NCBI GenBank assembly: GCA_031308135.1
Contig: JAHLJT010004567.1
Location: 129,031,356-129,095,355 of the forward strand
Length of the DNA: 64,000 nucleotides
DNA from: Acheta domesticus
Taxonomy: Eukaryota > Arthropoda > Insecta > Orthoptera > Gryllidae
Direction of reading: 5' to 3'
Below, piece after piece: positions 11,152 to 24,245 of the stretch (position 1 is the first letter of the stretch; each line of letters starts with the position of its first letter). The position numbers were made by a program, and so were the translations under genes. Below the pieces are notes generated by a model, which saw only the letters and a program-made list of their open reading frames with translations, was not told where the DNA came from and did no database searches.

Positions 11152-13846
11152 AAATGTTACGTTCACCAATTGGAATGCTAACTGCATAACAAATAAAAAA
11201 ACAGAACTAATACACTTCTTAAATTCACACAGTATAGATATAATTTGCATCACAGAAACCCACTTAAAGGAAAAAAATAAAATATATATCCCAAACTACT
11301 CAATTTACAGAGCCGACAGAAATCTAATCAAAGGAGGTGGAGTACTAATAGCCATTAATAAAAATATTCAACATTACCCAATAATTCTCCCTTGTACAGG
11401 TAATATCGAAACCGTTGCCATTAACTTAGAAATTAATAATATCACATGGACAGTAATTGCAGCATACAATCCACCAAATAATAAACTGGACCACGATAAC
11501 ATTAATAAACTATTTCAACTAAAAAACACCATACTTCTAGGAGATTTAAACTCGAAAAATATAAACTGGGGATGTTCTCACACCAACGCTAATGGGAAAA
11601 TATTAGCTCAAATACTAAATCGCCTTACTCTAAACATAATTTCGCCCCCAGGCCCCACATATTACCCTCACGATCGCTTAAGAAATCCCGACATCCTCGA
11701 TATCGGAATCACCAACACAAAAATGAAATTGCACTCTACCACATTATTCGAACTAGATTCGGGTCACATTCCAGTCTTAATAACCACGCAACAAATACCC
11801 CCACCGCATGCCCGAGTACCAAATCCAAATACATTAAAAGTTGACTGGAAAAAATTTAAAACAATAACTAGTTCAACAATTCCTAAATTCAAAATCCTCT
11901 CCAACCCATTAGAAATAGAGCAATCAATCAACCAACTAACCACCATAATACATACCACAATTAAAGAGACAGAATTAAAACCGAAGAGCACCAACAATGA
12001 TAAACAACATAAACTTCCCCCAGAAATAGTGAAACTAATACAAATAAAAAACAAAACCCGCAGACTATGGTCACAATTAAGAATACCAGGGCTAAAATCA
12101 GAACTTAACATACTAATAAATATTGTACGCAAATTAATCAAAAATTTCAACAACCAGCAATTTCAAAAACTACTTCAATCACTAAACAGTAGAAATAAAT
12201 CCATATGGCAATTCACAAATAAAATATTAAGAAAAAAGAATACCATCCCTCCACTGGACACTTCCACAGGAAAAGTGTATACGCCTTCTCAGAAAGCCGA
12301 CGAGCTAGCAAATTACTTTGCATCCACATTTACACTAAATAATACTAAACCGCACCCTAATCATCTCACAATAAACAAAAAAATAAACGAACAGACATAT
12401 GGCCCACATCACAAAATAGACTACACATCACCTAAAGAAATAAATAAAATCATCAAATCGCTACCTGTCAAGAAAGCCCCTGGACATGACAAAATTAATA
12501 ATTTAATATTAAAAAACCTTCCCCAAACAGCCAAAGCGTATCTGACTAATATCTTCAACTCATGCCTCAGACTAGGTTACTTCCCACAAGTATGGAAACA
12601 TGCAATCATACTTCCGATTCAGAAACCAAACAAAAATGCATCCCTAACCAACAGTTACCGACCAATTAGTCTGCTTCCCACGCTTTCCAAACTCTTAGAA
12701 AAAATAATATTAAAACGTTTTAAAATTCATCTCAAACACACAAAAGTCATACCCATAGAACAAATGGGATTCACCGAAAGAATATCTACGCATCATCAAC
12801 TACTTAGAATCACTGAAAACATCCACACTGCATTCCAAAAACACTATCATACAATAGCAATATTTCTGGACATTTCACAAGCCTTCGATAGAACATGGCA
12901 CCAAGCTCTAAACTATAAAATAAAAGAAATAGGCACTCCACATTATCTTACACAAATCATTTCCAGCTTCCTCAGCAACAGAACTTTTGCCGTTACAGTC
13001 GATAACCATCACTCTAATCCAAAAGCGGTCAAGGCAGGCCTTCCTCAAGGCTCCCCCTTATCACCTGCTCTTTACAACTTGTACGTAGCTGACTTACCAA
13101 AATGTAATAATATAAAAACCGCCCAATTTGCAGATGACACTGCGATATATTCATCAGGTCCCAACATAAACACAATAAAAATCAGTCTATAGTTATACCT
13201 ACACCAAATCGACAGCTGGGCAGCAAAAAACAAAATTAAAATCAACCCGTCAAAAACAGCAGCGAAAATATTTTCCCTTAGACCTTTCATCCCTCCACCC
13301 CCCTTACAATTAAATCAAGAGTCGGTACCATGGCATCCTCATAACAAACCCATAAAATACCTAGGCCTTTTTTTAGACACCCGTCTCAACTGGAAAAAAC
13401 ATATTGACAACAAAGTTATACAAGCAAAAATTAAATTACACCAACTAAAACCAATAATAAATAGATCAGCGAAGCTACCGTACAATACTGCCATACTGTT
13501 ATACAAAATGAGCATACGACCACTACTACTATATGCATGCCCAGTATGGATCAGCGCAGCCAAATCTAATACTAAAAAATTCCAAGTAATTCAAAATCAG
13601 TTCCTCCGCACAATCACGAATGCTCCCTGGTACATCTCCAACGCACAACTCCATAAAGCATTCCAGCTAGAACCGATAACCGACCACATTCTATTTTTAT
13701 CCACCCACTTCTTCCATAACATCCCAAACATACCCAATCTAACCCCTCTAAGACTCTGCCAAAATCCAGTACATAGAACCCGCATAAAAAACAAATTTCC
13801 TTTCCACATATTCCTCGAAAAATTCTCAGATCTCGACCCAAAGTAG
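11132..13846 (+). pseudogene. Jockey-type LINE ORF2 (endonuclease + reverse transcriptase), one in-frame stop
   Basis: A 904-codon frame from the ATG at 11132, interrupted only by TAG at 13190-13192 (codon 687; a CAG to TAG change would explain it). The N-terminal APE-type endonuclease shows NWNANC, ITETHL and GDLNSKN. The usual SDH motif reads SGH (GGT for GAT), which would remove a catalytic Asp. The reverse transcriptase has YRPISLLP, FLDISQAFDRTWH, GLPQGSPLSPALYN and the intact catalytic AQFADDTAIY. The C-terminal part, with YLGLFLDTRLNW and APWYIS, follows the stop. The protein nicks target DNA and copies its own RNA onto it. With the stop and the D-to-G change this copy is unlikely to be mobile. 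Confidence 0.88.
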
Positions 13847-14018
13847 AGATATTTACATAAAATACCTCTACCACCCTATTAGTGATATAAGTTGTATTTT
13901 AAGAATAGTGTAAGTTAATTGTAAGTAGATGTAAGCAATTATAACAAATGTATAGTGTAACAAAAACACTGATCTTTGTATCTGTCTGTCCAAAAGAAAA
14001 TAAATTTTAAAAAAAACC

Positions 14019-14028
14019 CTCTGCATCT
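14019..14028. repeat. 10-bp target site duplication, right
   Basis: CTCTGCATCT after the A-tail of the Jockey-type LINE. Two C residues (14017-14018) separate it from the A-run. Confidence 0.75.
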
Positions 14029-14734
14029 ACCATCTTCATGGCCATCTGCAATAATAGCTTCTTTCTTGGGTCGTGTGGAACCAAACGCCATCCATTTTCA
14101 AACTTTCGTCCCAGGAGTATAATCAAAACAATGAAATCAGATAATAACTAAATATTTAAACAATTGAACCATGGAAGCTAGATTGATTGATTGATTGATT
14201 GAATAGCGATTCCGGGCGTGTGAACTGCTACTGTCACTAGTCCTGTGTTTTCTTCTTTGGTCCTGTTCTTTCGTAGACAGAAGTTAGGTGACCCACCTAG
14301 GCTTCACAGGATTGTCATCATCATCATCATCATTATCATCATCATGGGTTTCCTTGGGAGGATACAATCAGGGTAGGGCTAAATTTTCGGTTCCGCGCTT
14401 CAGTACTATCAAGGCCACCTCAATGTTTCAGCCCTTGATGCTGATAACCATTTTTGTGATGACACGCTTAGAAGGCTTATATTACTCAGTCTTATATTTA
14501 TGCTTTCTGTATACACCGTGGTTTATCATTAATTCAAGATTTGCTCTCCAGCAACAACTAGAAGTACTGTTATATTTGCTTGATACCTGTGAAGATTGTT
14601 TCTTATGCGTGTTTTGAAACTATTCAATTAACGTTTTGCCATGTTCTGTAAGTGCTGTGTACTTAATTGTGGAGTGATGTGGATCTATAGGGAAGAGTGA
14701 TGACTGTGTTAGTGTTTCACCTGTACCAATATTT
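14029..14734. other. intronic spacer with short simple repeats
   Basis: Receptor intron downstream of the LINE. It holds (GATT)n at about 14181-14202 and an ATC-rich triplet run at about 14316-14345. A 109-residue open frame at 14288 is built partly on the triplet run and has no recognisable domain. Confidence 0.5.
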
Positions 14735-15110
14735 TCGTTATCAATCGATGAAATTTTCAAGTCATACACGTAGCTTTCTCCAATGTAAAAAGCTAATATT
14801 TTTGTGACTATCACGAAAAGCTAAAAATTAACTGACAGAGAATATTTAATAATTACTTCAAATGGTGTCTTTAGGGAAGTGTTGTTCCAAGAAAATTCTC
14901 TATGATATTGAATAAATATTTATTAAAAAGTTCTTTTAAACATCAATTGCATTACTTTTTGTTTTTATTTGTTATTGTCTTAGTACATTTCAAGTTACCT
15001 TTATAGATTTTGAAACAAATAAAAATGTTTCGTTAACTACTTTCCCTCTTAGAATGGAAATAGAAGGATTGGGATGAGAATGGGGTCTAACATGCGACAG
15101 GTAGCTAAAT
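14735..15110 (+). repeat. diverged direct repeat, copy 1
   Basis: Shares ordered motifs with 15725-16020, for example TTTTTGTGACTATCA, GTTCCAAGAA, CATCAATTGCAT and TAACATGCGA. The copies look diverged, very roughly three-quarters identical by eye. Non-coding; class unknown. Confidence 0.6.
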
Positions 15111-15724
15111 TAAAATAGCTTGAAATAAATGAAGAACAAAAATACAAACGCGCTAGCCTAGAATACTACGTGAATTATTTTTTAAAAAAATAACTAAATT
15201 TAAAATTATAGAAAGAATACCGCAAGTCACTCGACAGCTGCCAACGATCGCAGCCCAAAAGCACGTTGGCGGTATCTGGAAGCAAGTACATCAACGCTCA
15301 GCAGCAAACTCAAATTGTAAATAATACACCGTTTGATAGTAAACTCAAGGTGTCGGTTCGTTAAGATATTCAATATGTAAACATCGTTTAAGCAACATTC
15401 CCATGTACCGAAGTGAAGTCTAAGGCTACTAAATTGTTTCTAATGGTAACATGGTATTTAGTACTCAAAGGTGAAAATATTAGTTTGATTACTTTTTGGC
15501 TCAGAATTGCTTTTTTTAAGGTACGTAAGAACGCAGAAAATAATCCAGTACTTTTTAGTATACAAGTAATTCTTCAATTTTCGCACCCCATCAGGCCCCT
15601 AACTCTCCAAAACCTCCTCTGTTCCTCATAGCAAATCAAGGAAAGTTAATTAATATTGCAAAGAGTAAGGCTGTACTTGCCCGATCCGGTATTTTCGCAC
15701 TATTTTACTTGACGTTATTAAGAG

Positions 15725-16020
15725 TAAAAATCTTTTCTATTATTTTTGTGACTATCAAGGAAAAGAAGAGCTAACTCTGAAAGAAGATTGAAAAATTCCT
15801 TCAAATGTTTTTAAAGAAGTATATAGTTCCAAGAACACCTCTCTATAATGCTGAATAAACTTTTATTGAACATTTGTTGCCAACATCAATTGCATCAATT
15901 GCGTTGTTATTTTTGTTTGATATTGTGTAAGAACTTTAGAAGTTCCTTTCCTTCTCATTGGAAAGAATAGACAAATGAATATTGACAGGGTGGAGTTTAA
16001 CATGCGAGAGTTCTCGCACG
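15725..16020 (+). repeat. diverged direct repeat, copy 2
   Basis: Second copy of the repeat at 14735-15110, same orientation, about 990 bp downstream. The sequence between and after them (15111-15724, 16021-16900) shows nothing recognisable. Confidence 0.6.
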
Positions 16021-16917
16021 GGTACGCTAGTTTATTTTATAAAACTAATGATTATCTTAAAAAATAAAATTTAGAATAATTTCACTTGATTCTATCAAGA
16101 AACCAGATATTTTGGAGTTATGACTAGAGGGGGACTATATGTTAATTGGATTGTACTACATGCAATACAGTACTACATTTCACTTCACGTCAGCTATTTT
16201 TTCAAGATTTTAGAATGAATGCCCCTAAATACTACGCATTACTAGTTAACTTTCTTGCAATATGTAAATAAAATATGCTATTGGGTGTTAACTTTTACAC
16301 CAACACGGTTAATGTTTTCTATTGTGTACGGAGAAAATTTATTTTCATAATTTTCAATATCATATGTTTTAAGACAATCAGTAGTACTGATCAATACGCA
16401 ATCAGTATATTGTATTTCATGTAATTCCAATGATAGAAATATCTTGTTTTTATTGGAAATACAACGTTTCACAATCTAATTGTTCGCAATTTCAGGTACA
16501 TATGTAGGTTCTGTAAATATTGCAAAATTATTTTACAGATAACAATAATATCTATTAAAGATCAAATTACCAGCAACACATGCAAATCCACTGTAAAAAA
16601 TCGTGGCCCACTGATGTCCCTCGTGTAAATATGTATGTTCGGGATCGCGAGGGCCACTGGTTTCCCTCATGTGTGAATCACATTTGTGACATTTAATTCA
16701 ATTTTTTAAACAATTTTTAGGAACGTCTAAAAATGATTTCATTAATAAAGTAAAAATATTGTATGGATTCCAGAGACAACTTTTTTTTTAGCATATGGCC
16801 CCCAGATTCTATCCTTCGTTGTGCCTTTGGCGCGTTGAACGGATTACTTTGGTGTATCCCATCGGTTGCGGAATCAACTTTTGTCGAAAATTACTACTAC
16901 TTCTGTTTCCTTCGTAG

Positions 16918-17120
16918 GTTGCACATGCCGCGCTTCAGTAAAGGAAGCGGAAAGAGATTCCTGGCGATTTCAGCCTTCGGTTGGGGGCTGCCCGCAGTGC
17001 TCACTATAACGTGTTCCATCTTGTTTTCCCAACCGAAGCCGGGAAAGTCACCAGCATGGTACACCCCATCGCTTATGGAGGCACGAGTGTGTTACGTTGA
17101 ACCACTTTCTGGATTGTCAG
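16918..17120 (+). CDS. Methuselah-like GPCR, exon with TM4
   Basis: A 203-nt exon with a pyrimidine-rich acceptor (CTGTTTCCTTCGTAG) and a strong donor (TCAG/GTAAAT). Entry is phase 2 and exit phase 1. It encodes intracellular loop 2 (LHMPRFSKGS), then GKRFLAISAFGWGLPAVL and TITCSILF as TM4, then an extracellular loop with ARVCYVEP. The K-R-F...W-G-x-P pattern at the start of TM4 and a Cys in loop 2 are hallmarks of Methuselah-type receptors. This is the clearest exon of the gene. An open frame running upstream to 16763 is intron read-through. Confidence 0.85.
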
Positions 17121-18359
17121 GTAAATATGATATATAATAAACTGAGTATATGAACAGGAGGATGAGCAGGGGGCAAATCAATTTCCTCTGTCACGTGTAT
17201 TAACAATGACAGCTACATGCCTGTACTGCCAGTACATGCCAGTACTTGCCTGTTATGAAACGCTTGATCAGCAGACTGAAAGAGTCATTCACAGGGGACT
17301 AAGGAGTTTGTACTATGATGTTGGGTAATTTGAAAGCAGGAAAAAATAAGCAATATTTAATTATTAGGTAGGCAGTTCATAGATTAAGTAAGCAGACATG
17401 AAACAGCAATGACTGGAATGACATGTGAAGAAAATTTCCGGATGAACACTGTTTTAATATTATTTACATACATACAGCCTCGCGTCTAGCGAGCTATTCT
17501 CTAATTGAAATATCATAAATAAACCACATTCCCGACTTGTATAACCCCCCTTCCTCCCTTCCTCCCTTTTTATCGTGAATAATGTTTCGTCTAATGTTTA
17601 TGCCTAATGTTTCGCCTCTTATGTCTTGTTCAGTCTATTATTTATGAAAAGGGATTTTTGCGGACAATGGCAAATTTATTTTCGTGGGCCCACAGACTTG
17701 TCCTTTGGGAATTACACTAACGAAAGTTTTATGTAAGGAGTCCTTTTACTTGTGCAATTGAATAACTGGAGTAATAAATAAATCGAAACAGATTCATATT
17801 TCTGGAAAACATTATAATTTCATTTTCTCAATACCTAAGACAAAGAATATAAATCTTAACACAATCGATTTATTTTATGCACTCTACAGGCTGTCTAGGG
17901 AGAAAACGTTGGCACTTCGAAAATAAGCTCATAAGACAATTCTAAGCATATTTTGTCTAATAAACTACGTGGATATTCCGAATGGTTGAGCCGCAATAAG
18001 CACTCAAAAGTTGGTTTACAAAATTGATTTATATGCAAAAATCTGCATTATGGAAGCATAGAAACACTCCGGAAACATGTAAGTTGTTTATTATATTCAA
18101 AAGAAATGAATATATTTGTTCAGAAAGAAAAATTAAGCAAGAAATATATAGAGGTGGAACAACGAACGTAGGCTAAGATTAGTTTGTATAAAAAAGCTCG
18201 AATCTAAGAAACGAAGAAGTAAGAAATAAAATACCAATTCTAACTTACGAAGCATCCTGCTGGAAGTAGCTCTATTCCGTTCACGGCGCGCAGTCATTTC
18301 CAAGAGAACTATTATGTTTGTCGCGAAATTACACAAAAACACTCGTATTTTCAAAAAAT
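17121..18359. other. start of the 37-kb receptor intron, nothing recognised
   Basis: AT-rich intron after the TM4 exon donor. Short repeats of GCCAGTAC occur near 17225-17250 and a C/T-rich stretch at 17546-17570. No gene or repeat boundary seen. Confidence 0.5.
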
Positions 18360-19440
18360 TCAACATGACCTAACGTCAAGGTTGTTTTTCGTGAATACAT
18401 TTTTTTAATAAAAAATGTATCTTCACAATTGAAATTGTAGCCGATTTTATTTTTAATTTAGCAACATCAGATATTTTAACGAATATGAGACCTGCACCAT
18501 CCTTCGACCTACACTCATTCTGCGTCCCTTGTGCTATCTAAGGTTCTAATTAAATCGAAAAATATTGTGCGGTTTTTAAGGAAAATCGGTTTAAAGAAAA
18601 TAAAAATGGCCTATCTGCGACACAAAGTGTCACCAAAAATAATCATGTTTTTGAAATATTGAACATGACCTTGTTTGATGATCTGTTTTTGATGAACACA
18701 TTTCATTAAAAAAAAAGGAATTTTCATAATTATAGTTGTAGGAACACGCATAACAAATTTTGAACTTTTTTCAATTTTCGTAAAACTAGGATTTTCCACC
18801 AATGTTAGACCTGCACCATTTTCTTAAATGTCCTCCAGACTATTCCACAACGAAATTTAATCAAAATCGATGGAGTCGTTTTTGAGAAAATTTTTTTTCA
18901 ACAAAATGCCTATTTCACACAAAATTAGGGGAAAAGTACTAAAGTTTTCGAAAAATTGTACATGACCAAATTTCAAAATATATCTTTAAGGAACAGATTA
19001 TAGTAAGGGAAAAATCTCTACCTTAAATATTTCAGATGTAGGAAGACGCCGAAAAAAATTGAATATTTCCAATGTTCGAAAAATCAGTTTTCAACCAGCA
19101 TGAGACTTGCTCCATTTTTTGAAACGTCTTTCCGACTGTCCAACAACAAACATGAATAAAAATCGATAGCGCAATTTTTTTGAAAATATGGAAAAGGTCC
19201 CAGGGCGTTCATGTAAAGCATTGCCAAAATTAAAATAAAGGTTTCGTAATCAATGGACCGCGATATCTGCCAGATCAATCGCAAATATCAATTTTGGAGA
19301 AAATCGACTGAACGATTTTGCATGTGGCGTTGTTCACAGACAGACAAACAAAAAAAGTATTTTCGTCAATCGACTTTTCAGTATCAAAGACCCAGAAAAA
19401 CATGAATACGGCTACACCACGTGTTGAAGTATTTCTTAGT
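18360..19440 (-). repeat. diverged family A-like region
   Basis: Family A-like text in the minus orientation, with TTCATAATTATAGTTGTAGG, CATGAGACTTGC and a terminal ACAGACAGACAAAC segment. It is closer to copy A9 (36810-37325) than to A1, which suggests a subfamily. Confidence 0.55.
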
Positions 19441-19444
19441 TTCT

Positions 19445-21170
19445 CGCACTTACTAACGTAAGAAGAAAAATTATTTTAATCATGCGCCGAAAAACGGCGA
19501 ATATTCACCGTATTGCCGGGCCTGGAAACGAAACAATGGATAAATCCAGTTTTAAATATAGAAAAACTAGTAGCGCTACTGAATGGCACACACTTTACCG
19601 TAATAGTTTTCTATTTCCTTTGGTCTCGGCTAGCAATTCGGACTTGACACATTCTCTGGCCAGCGGCCATCTATCGCCACCCTAATTACTTTTCATTAAA
19701 CATTTTCTTAATTTTTCGGTTTCTTAATAGTAGAACGGAAGTATTATTTTAAGAATATTAAAGAACTGTAAAACCTCGTCCGAAATGGCAATATTCTTTG
19801 AAAAATGTAGAGCCGTTTTTAAGAGAATGTCGTTTCATCGCTATTGTAAATGCGAAATTTGAAGCTTTTTTCACAGGAACCTCTTGTGTTTTCGAAAAAC
19901 TTTATTTGAAGTCTTTCAAAGTATTTTAACACGCAAATACAATGGTGTTTACTAACTATAGAAAACGTGCATGTTAAAAGTAAGAGAAATCTTTTAAAAA
20001 ATTACATTTGTGTAATTTTTGAAAAAAAAACAAAACAAATGAATAACTCAAAAGAAACTTTATGTCATATTAAAGAGTGCAATGAGAACTATTCGTTTCA
20101 AAAGTTTGAAGAATACATTTGGAGCCATTTATTAGAAAATGGCGATTGATTGTTTCTGAAAACGCGGAATTTTGAGCTAGAAAACGATTGTTTTCGAGAA
20201 ACTTTACTTGACATTATTTGAAGCACATGTGCTCATAAATATATAATGTGAAAAAATCTCCGCTAATGTAAATATTAACAACGTGAGAGACAAGTCATAC
20301 AAATTAAATTTTTGTAATTTTTGAAAACACAAAAGAAAACAGCAATATGGCGTATATGTCATCTTGTAGAGTGCATGTAGCACAATCTATACGAAAAGTT
20401 AAAAAAAAAAATTGGAGCGGTTTTTGAAAAAACTTCTTCTTTTTGTAATTTTTTAAAATTGCAAATACTTTAGCAATATTGCCAGAAAACTATTAAAATT
20501 TTCAAAAAAAATGTTCATGATCTTAATGAAAGAACTCAATTTCGAGAACAAATTTTATTTGGAGGAAAAATCTCGACCTTCACTTTTGCAGTTGTAGAAA
20601 GACACCAAAAAAATTGAAACTTTAGCAGTTTTTGAAAATTTACAGTTAACCGTGAAAATTGGACCTATACCACCTTAAAAAGTGTAATTTATTATATTCT
20701 TACAAGAAATTTGAAAAAAAAAATTGGAGCCGTTTTTGAGAAAACTTTTAAAATGTCCGGGGGCTTCATGTGAAGTGCCCCAAATTTTCAAGAAAGCTTT
20801 TCAAAATGTCAAAGTTTTGAATAGAGCAGGATCGACAAGTGTTTCTTCAAATTGGAAAAATTTCTACGCGTGGATTTGGCGCTAATAGTCTTCACAGATG
20901 GACAGACGAGCGGACGGACGGACGTTTTGTTTTCAATTGGTTTTTCGGTATTAATTAGTTACAAAAAAGGGATTCTGGCTACACCACATGTAAGGGTTTT
21001 TTTTTCTTAATTTAGCAACTGGTTTTAGCCACTTTCTTATCAGGGCCCGGGAAGGATTTTTTTTCTGCCGAAAATCCGCCGTTTTTTTCGCGCAGTATTA
21101 CATAACTTTCCATATGCTATGTATATTACTCCGGATATATACGTACGTATACGGGAAAGTAAAAATCCTC
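19445..21170 (-). repeat. family A repeat, copy A4 (four modules)
   Basis: A short stub of leader (19445-19560) meets the second end (ACTAGTAGCGCTACTGAA) at about 19562. The body then shows module markers at 19812, 20124, 20417 and 20729, spacing about 293-312 bp. The terminal palindrome lies at 21105-21160, followed by AAAAATC as in other copies. Confidence 0.75.
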
Positions 21171-22475
21171 AAACACGTGGTGTAGCCAGAGTCCATATTT
21201 AGTACACCCTACCTACCGAACTAGTGGTGCTTCAGAATGGCACAGATTTTCCCGTATTATTTTTTTATTTCCTTGGGTCTCGGCTAGCTATTCGGACTCG
21301 ACATATATTCTGGCCAGCTGCCATTTATCGCTGTCCACATTACATTTTCTGACATTTTCTTAATTTATTGGTTTTCTAATAGTAGAATAGAAATATTATT
21401 ATAAGAGTTTTAAATACCAGTGAAATCTCGTCTTAAATGGCAATTTTCTTTAAAAAATTTGGAATCGTTTTTAAGAAAATGGCGTTGATGCGCTACTACA
21501 AAAACGAAAATAAAAGCTCTTTATTACAGGAATCTTTGTGATTTCGAAAGACATCTTTAGAAGTCATTTGAAGCATATTACTCAAAAATAAAATAGTGTT
21601 TACAATTTGCTGCAAATGTTTATATTAACGGTATAACAGATCATTCAAAAAAGTTACATGTGTGTAATTTTTGAAAAAACAAAACAATAGAGTAATACCT
21701 CGTTAATGTCATCTCGTAAAGTGCATTAGGCACCAAAATTTAAAAATAATTGTAGCCGTTTTTGAAAAAAATCTTGTTTTTGTAATTTTTTAAAATGCAC
21801 ACATTGCACCCAATATTGCGCAAAAACTACTACATTTTTCAAAAACATTTACATGACCTTCATAAAAGAAATCACTTTGCAGAAAAAAATTTATTTGAAG
21901 GAAAAATCTCTATCTTCAATTTTGTTGTTGTAGGAAGACGCCGAAGAAAATTCAAACTTTTGCAATTTTTCAAAATTCAGACTCAACCCTGAAAATGGGA
22001 CCTATACCACATTTATAGGTATATTTTACACTGTTCTTAAAATAATTTTCTTTTAAAATTCTGAGCTGGTTTTGACCAAATTTTAAAACTTCACGTGGAG
22101 AACCCCCAAATTTTATAAAAGTTCTTCAAAATCGCGGGGTCTCAATTGTAAACAGGTCAACCGGGGAATATTCATTTTGGAAGAAATCGTACATATGGTT
22201 CAGGCGCTAGGATTGTTCTCAGACACGCGACAGACGAACGTACAGACGGATGGACGTTTTGCTTTCAATTGGTTTCTCGATGAAGGACGCTTTTTCTATG
22301 AAGATACCGAAAAATTAAGAAAATGTTTAAAAAAAAGTAAATTGGGTGGCGACAGATGGCAGTTGGCAAGAGTACTCGTATATGGTAAGTCCGAATAGCT
22401 AGCCGAGATCAAAGGAAACAAAACTAATACGGAAAAGTCTGTGCCATTCTGTAGCACTACTAGTTTAAGTATTAA
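21171..22475. repeat. family A repeat, copy A5, second ends at both sides
   Basis: Opens with GAACTAGTGGTGCTTCAGAA (about 21216) and closes with the reverse complement of the same end (TGTGCCATTCTGTAGCAC near 22439-22456). Here the second end forms an inverted pair around three modules (markers near 21461, 21753, 22063). A foldback arrangement like this is unlike A1 and A2. Confidence 0.65.
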
Positions 22476-23772
22476 GATAGAACTCATTATTACAAAAAAG
22501 TATAAGTTTTTACGTAAACATTATTAATTGCAATGTTCAGAAACAGAAAATAAAACTACTCAAGCATTTCGTAGGGTCGCAGTCTCAAAAACACTTCTAA
22601 TTCAATTATTTTAATACAAATTCCAATTTCCCGCTTGGAATGTTGATTTTTTTCTTATCGGGAGGATTTCCATCCTTCTAACACCGGATGCTTGTACGAA
22701 GCATGTGGCAACCCTGCCCAGCGCTCGCTTCCGACCGTCCTCGGCCGCCTCGTCGTCGCCTGACAGTGCAGCGCCCGTCCTGCTGACAGCGGCCCGATCT
22801 GTTCCCGTGGCTATGGGGACTCGTGCCTGAGCTCTCCGCAGGACTCCCGGCTGCGAGACTTATCGGCCGACTCCTTGACTGCGGCTGCCCACTATGGTGC
22901 CCACTCGCCTCCTGTACTTGGGTTTTTATTTCTTGCCGCCTGGGGGCTTATCTTCACACTGGAATATCTCATTGTATTTCGCGTCGTTCTCGATAGTGCC
23001 ACTAGGAGTCGCGTGATCTTCAGCACTCCATGATAGAGTAGCAATCATGCGACTCCCAGCGGCACGGCCGAGAATTCTGAGTGACAATAAAACTATTTGC
23101 TGAAAATTTGCATTATTCTTTATACAATCTTAATCATTTGTTCTTATTATGTTTAGTTTCCAAGATCCTGTTATATCCTGCAGTATGACACCCCTTTAAA
23201 TTAACTTGAACTAACTGTAATGGATGCAGCGCGGTGTGAGATCCGTACTGCGAAGCGACTACATACAGGGTCAGATCAGGTTTCAGGGGGATGTTTCTTA
23301 GGGGCAAATGAAACGCAATGCACTTGTGAATGAATTTGGTTTAATTCTTGAAATATTGATTAGTTTTACAAGTAAGTAGTTAGGCAGTAAGCCGGAGGGC
23401 CAATGAATGTTTATGATTAAAGTTTCTTCTTGCTTGAAGTTTACACTTACAGATTGATGAGAGTACAGCAAGCACCAACCCAGGTCAGACGGCTGAGTGT
23501 GTGTGCGCCGTCAGTTGAAATGGGCTGCGGATGGCACGGCTGGTAGGCTGAATGTCACCATGGGCGCGTACTCGAGTGCTGGAGCGGCCCGTACTGTTGA
23601 TTTGGCAAGGTGAAGGCTGCTTCACGGGCGGCCCGAATGTTGATCGCGGCCTGCTGGCCGCGCCGATTGATTGCCGGAGCCTTGATAGGCAGAGCAAGGA
23701 CAGCTGACTCGTTCGCAGGCTGTCTGACGAGTAGAGTAGTAATTGTAGCAGCAGTAATAGCAGTTTGACGTA
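22476..23772. other. intron spacer with GC-rich block
   Basis: 22690-23080 is markedly GC-rich against its AT-rich surroundings, with short frames but no domain I recognise. Two pieces around 23005 and 23045 (GAGTCGCG and CGACTC-type words) hint at local inverted repeats. 23080-23470 is plain. Confidence 0.35.
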
Positions 23773-23945
23773 GAGTGACTGCGTAGTAGTAGCAGTGAGA
23801 TTGACTGAAGAGTGACTGCGTAGTAGTAGCAGTGAGATTGATTGAAGAGTGACTGCGTAGTAGTAGCAGTGAGATTGACTGAAGAGTGACTGCGTAATAG
23901 TAGCAGTAAGATTGACTGAAGAGTGACTGCGTAGTAGTAGAGTTT
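23773..23945. repeat. 37-bp minisatellite, four copies plus part
   Basis: A 37-bp unit beginning GAGTGACTGCGTAGTAGTAG repeats from 23773 to 23920 with one or two changes per copy, then a partial copy. Related words extend to about 24030. The long minus-strand frames over this region are translations of the repeat and not genes. Confidence 0.85.
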
Positions 23946-24104
23946 GACGTAGAAGTGTGACTGCGTAGTTTCACATAGTAGTGAACAGAGCAGTAATTGT
24001 AGCAGCAGTATAGTAGTTTGACTTAGAAAAGTGGCGCGTGGGAGCGAAGTTGCCGTATTTATTAAAGCGTATGTTTCCAAAAGCAGAGGGGGTAGAGTCA
24101 CGTG

Positions 24105-24245
24105 AGATTTGCAGCTAGCCTATGATATGCAGTGAGACGCAGTGTGCCGCGAGAGATGCTCGCTATTTGTTGTTATGTTCCGAAATGTGTCACGTGACTA
24201 TGGGCGGCACTGGCTGTGCCCGCGATGGCTGCATCTCATTAGCAA
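24105..24245 (-). repeat. family C repeat, inverted copy
   Basis: The reverse complement matches 36492-36640 in order: AATGAGATGCAGCCATC, GTCACGTGACACATT, CAAATAGCGAGCA, CTCTCGCGGCA and TCATAGGCTAGC. Non-coding. It probably represents the body of a SINE or similar element. Confidence 0.7.

Larger units (their letters stand above)
9417..14018 (+). mobile_element. Jockey-clade non-LTR retrotransposon, near full length
   Basis: A 4.6-kb LINE with 5' UTR (9417-9664), gag-like ORF1, endonuclease and reverse-transcriptase ORF2, and a 3' UTR ending in an AATAAA-like signal and short A-run (about 13998-14016). It is bounded by the 10-bp duplication CTCTGCATCT. Full length and the clean duplication mean a fairly recent insertion. 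ORF1 has a frameshift, ORF2 has one stop and a changed endonuclease residue, so this copy is probably dead. It sits in the sense orientation within the first visible intron of the receptor gene, 83 bp downstream of the donor. Confidence 0.85.

Noticed and set aside
14288..14617. 109-codon frame with a Ser run and a hydrophobic segment
   Set aside because: The Ser run is an ATC triplet repeat and the rest is AT-rich intron; it does not supply a missing receptor helix.
23555..24101. Two minus-strand frames of 139 and 159 codons rich in Ser, Leu, Tyr and Thr
   Set aside because: They are translations of the 37-bp minisatellite and nearby repeats in two overlapping frames; composition is repetitive and no domain is present.
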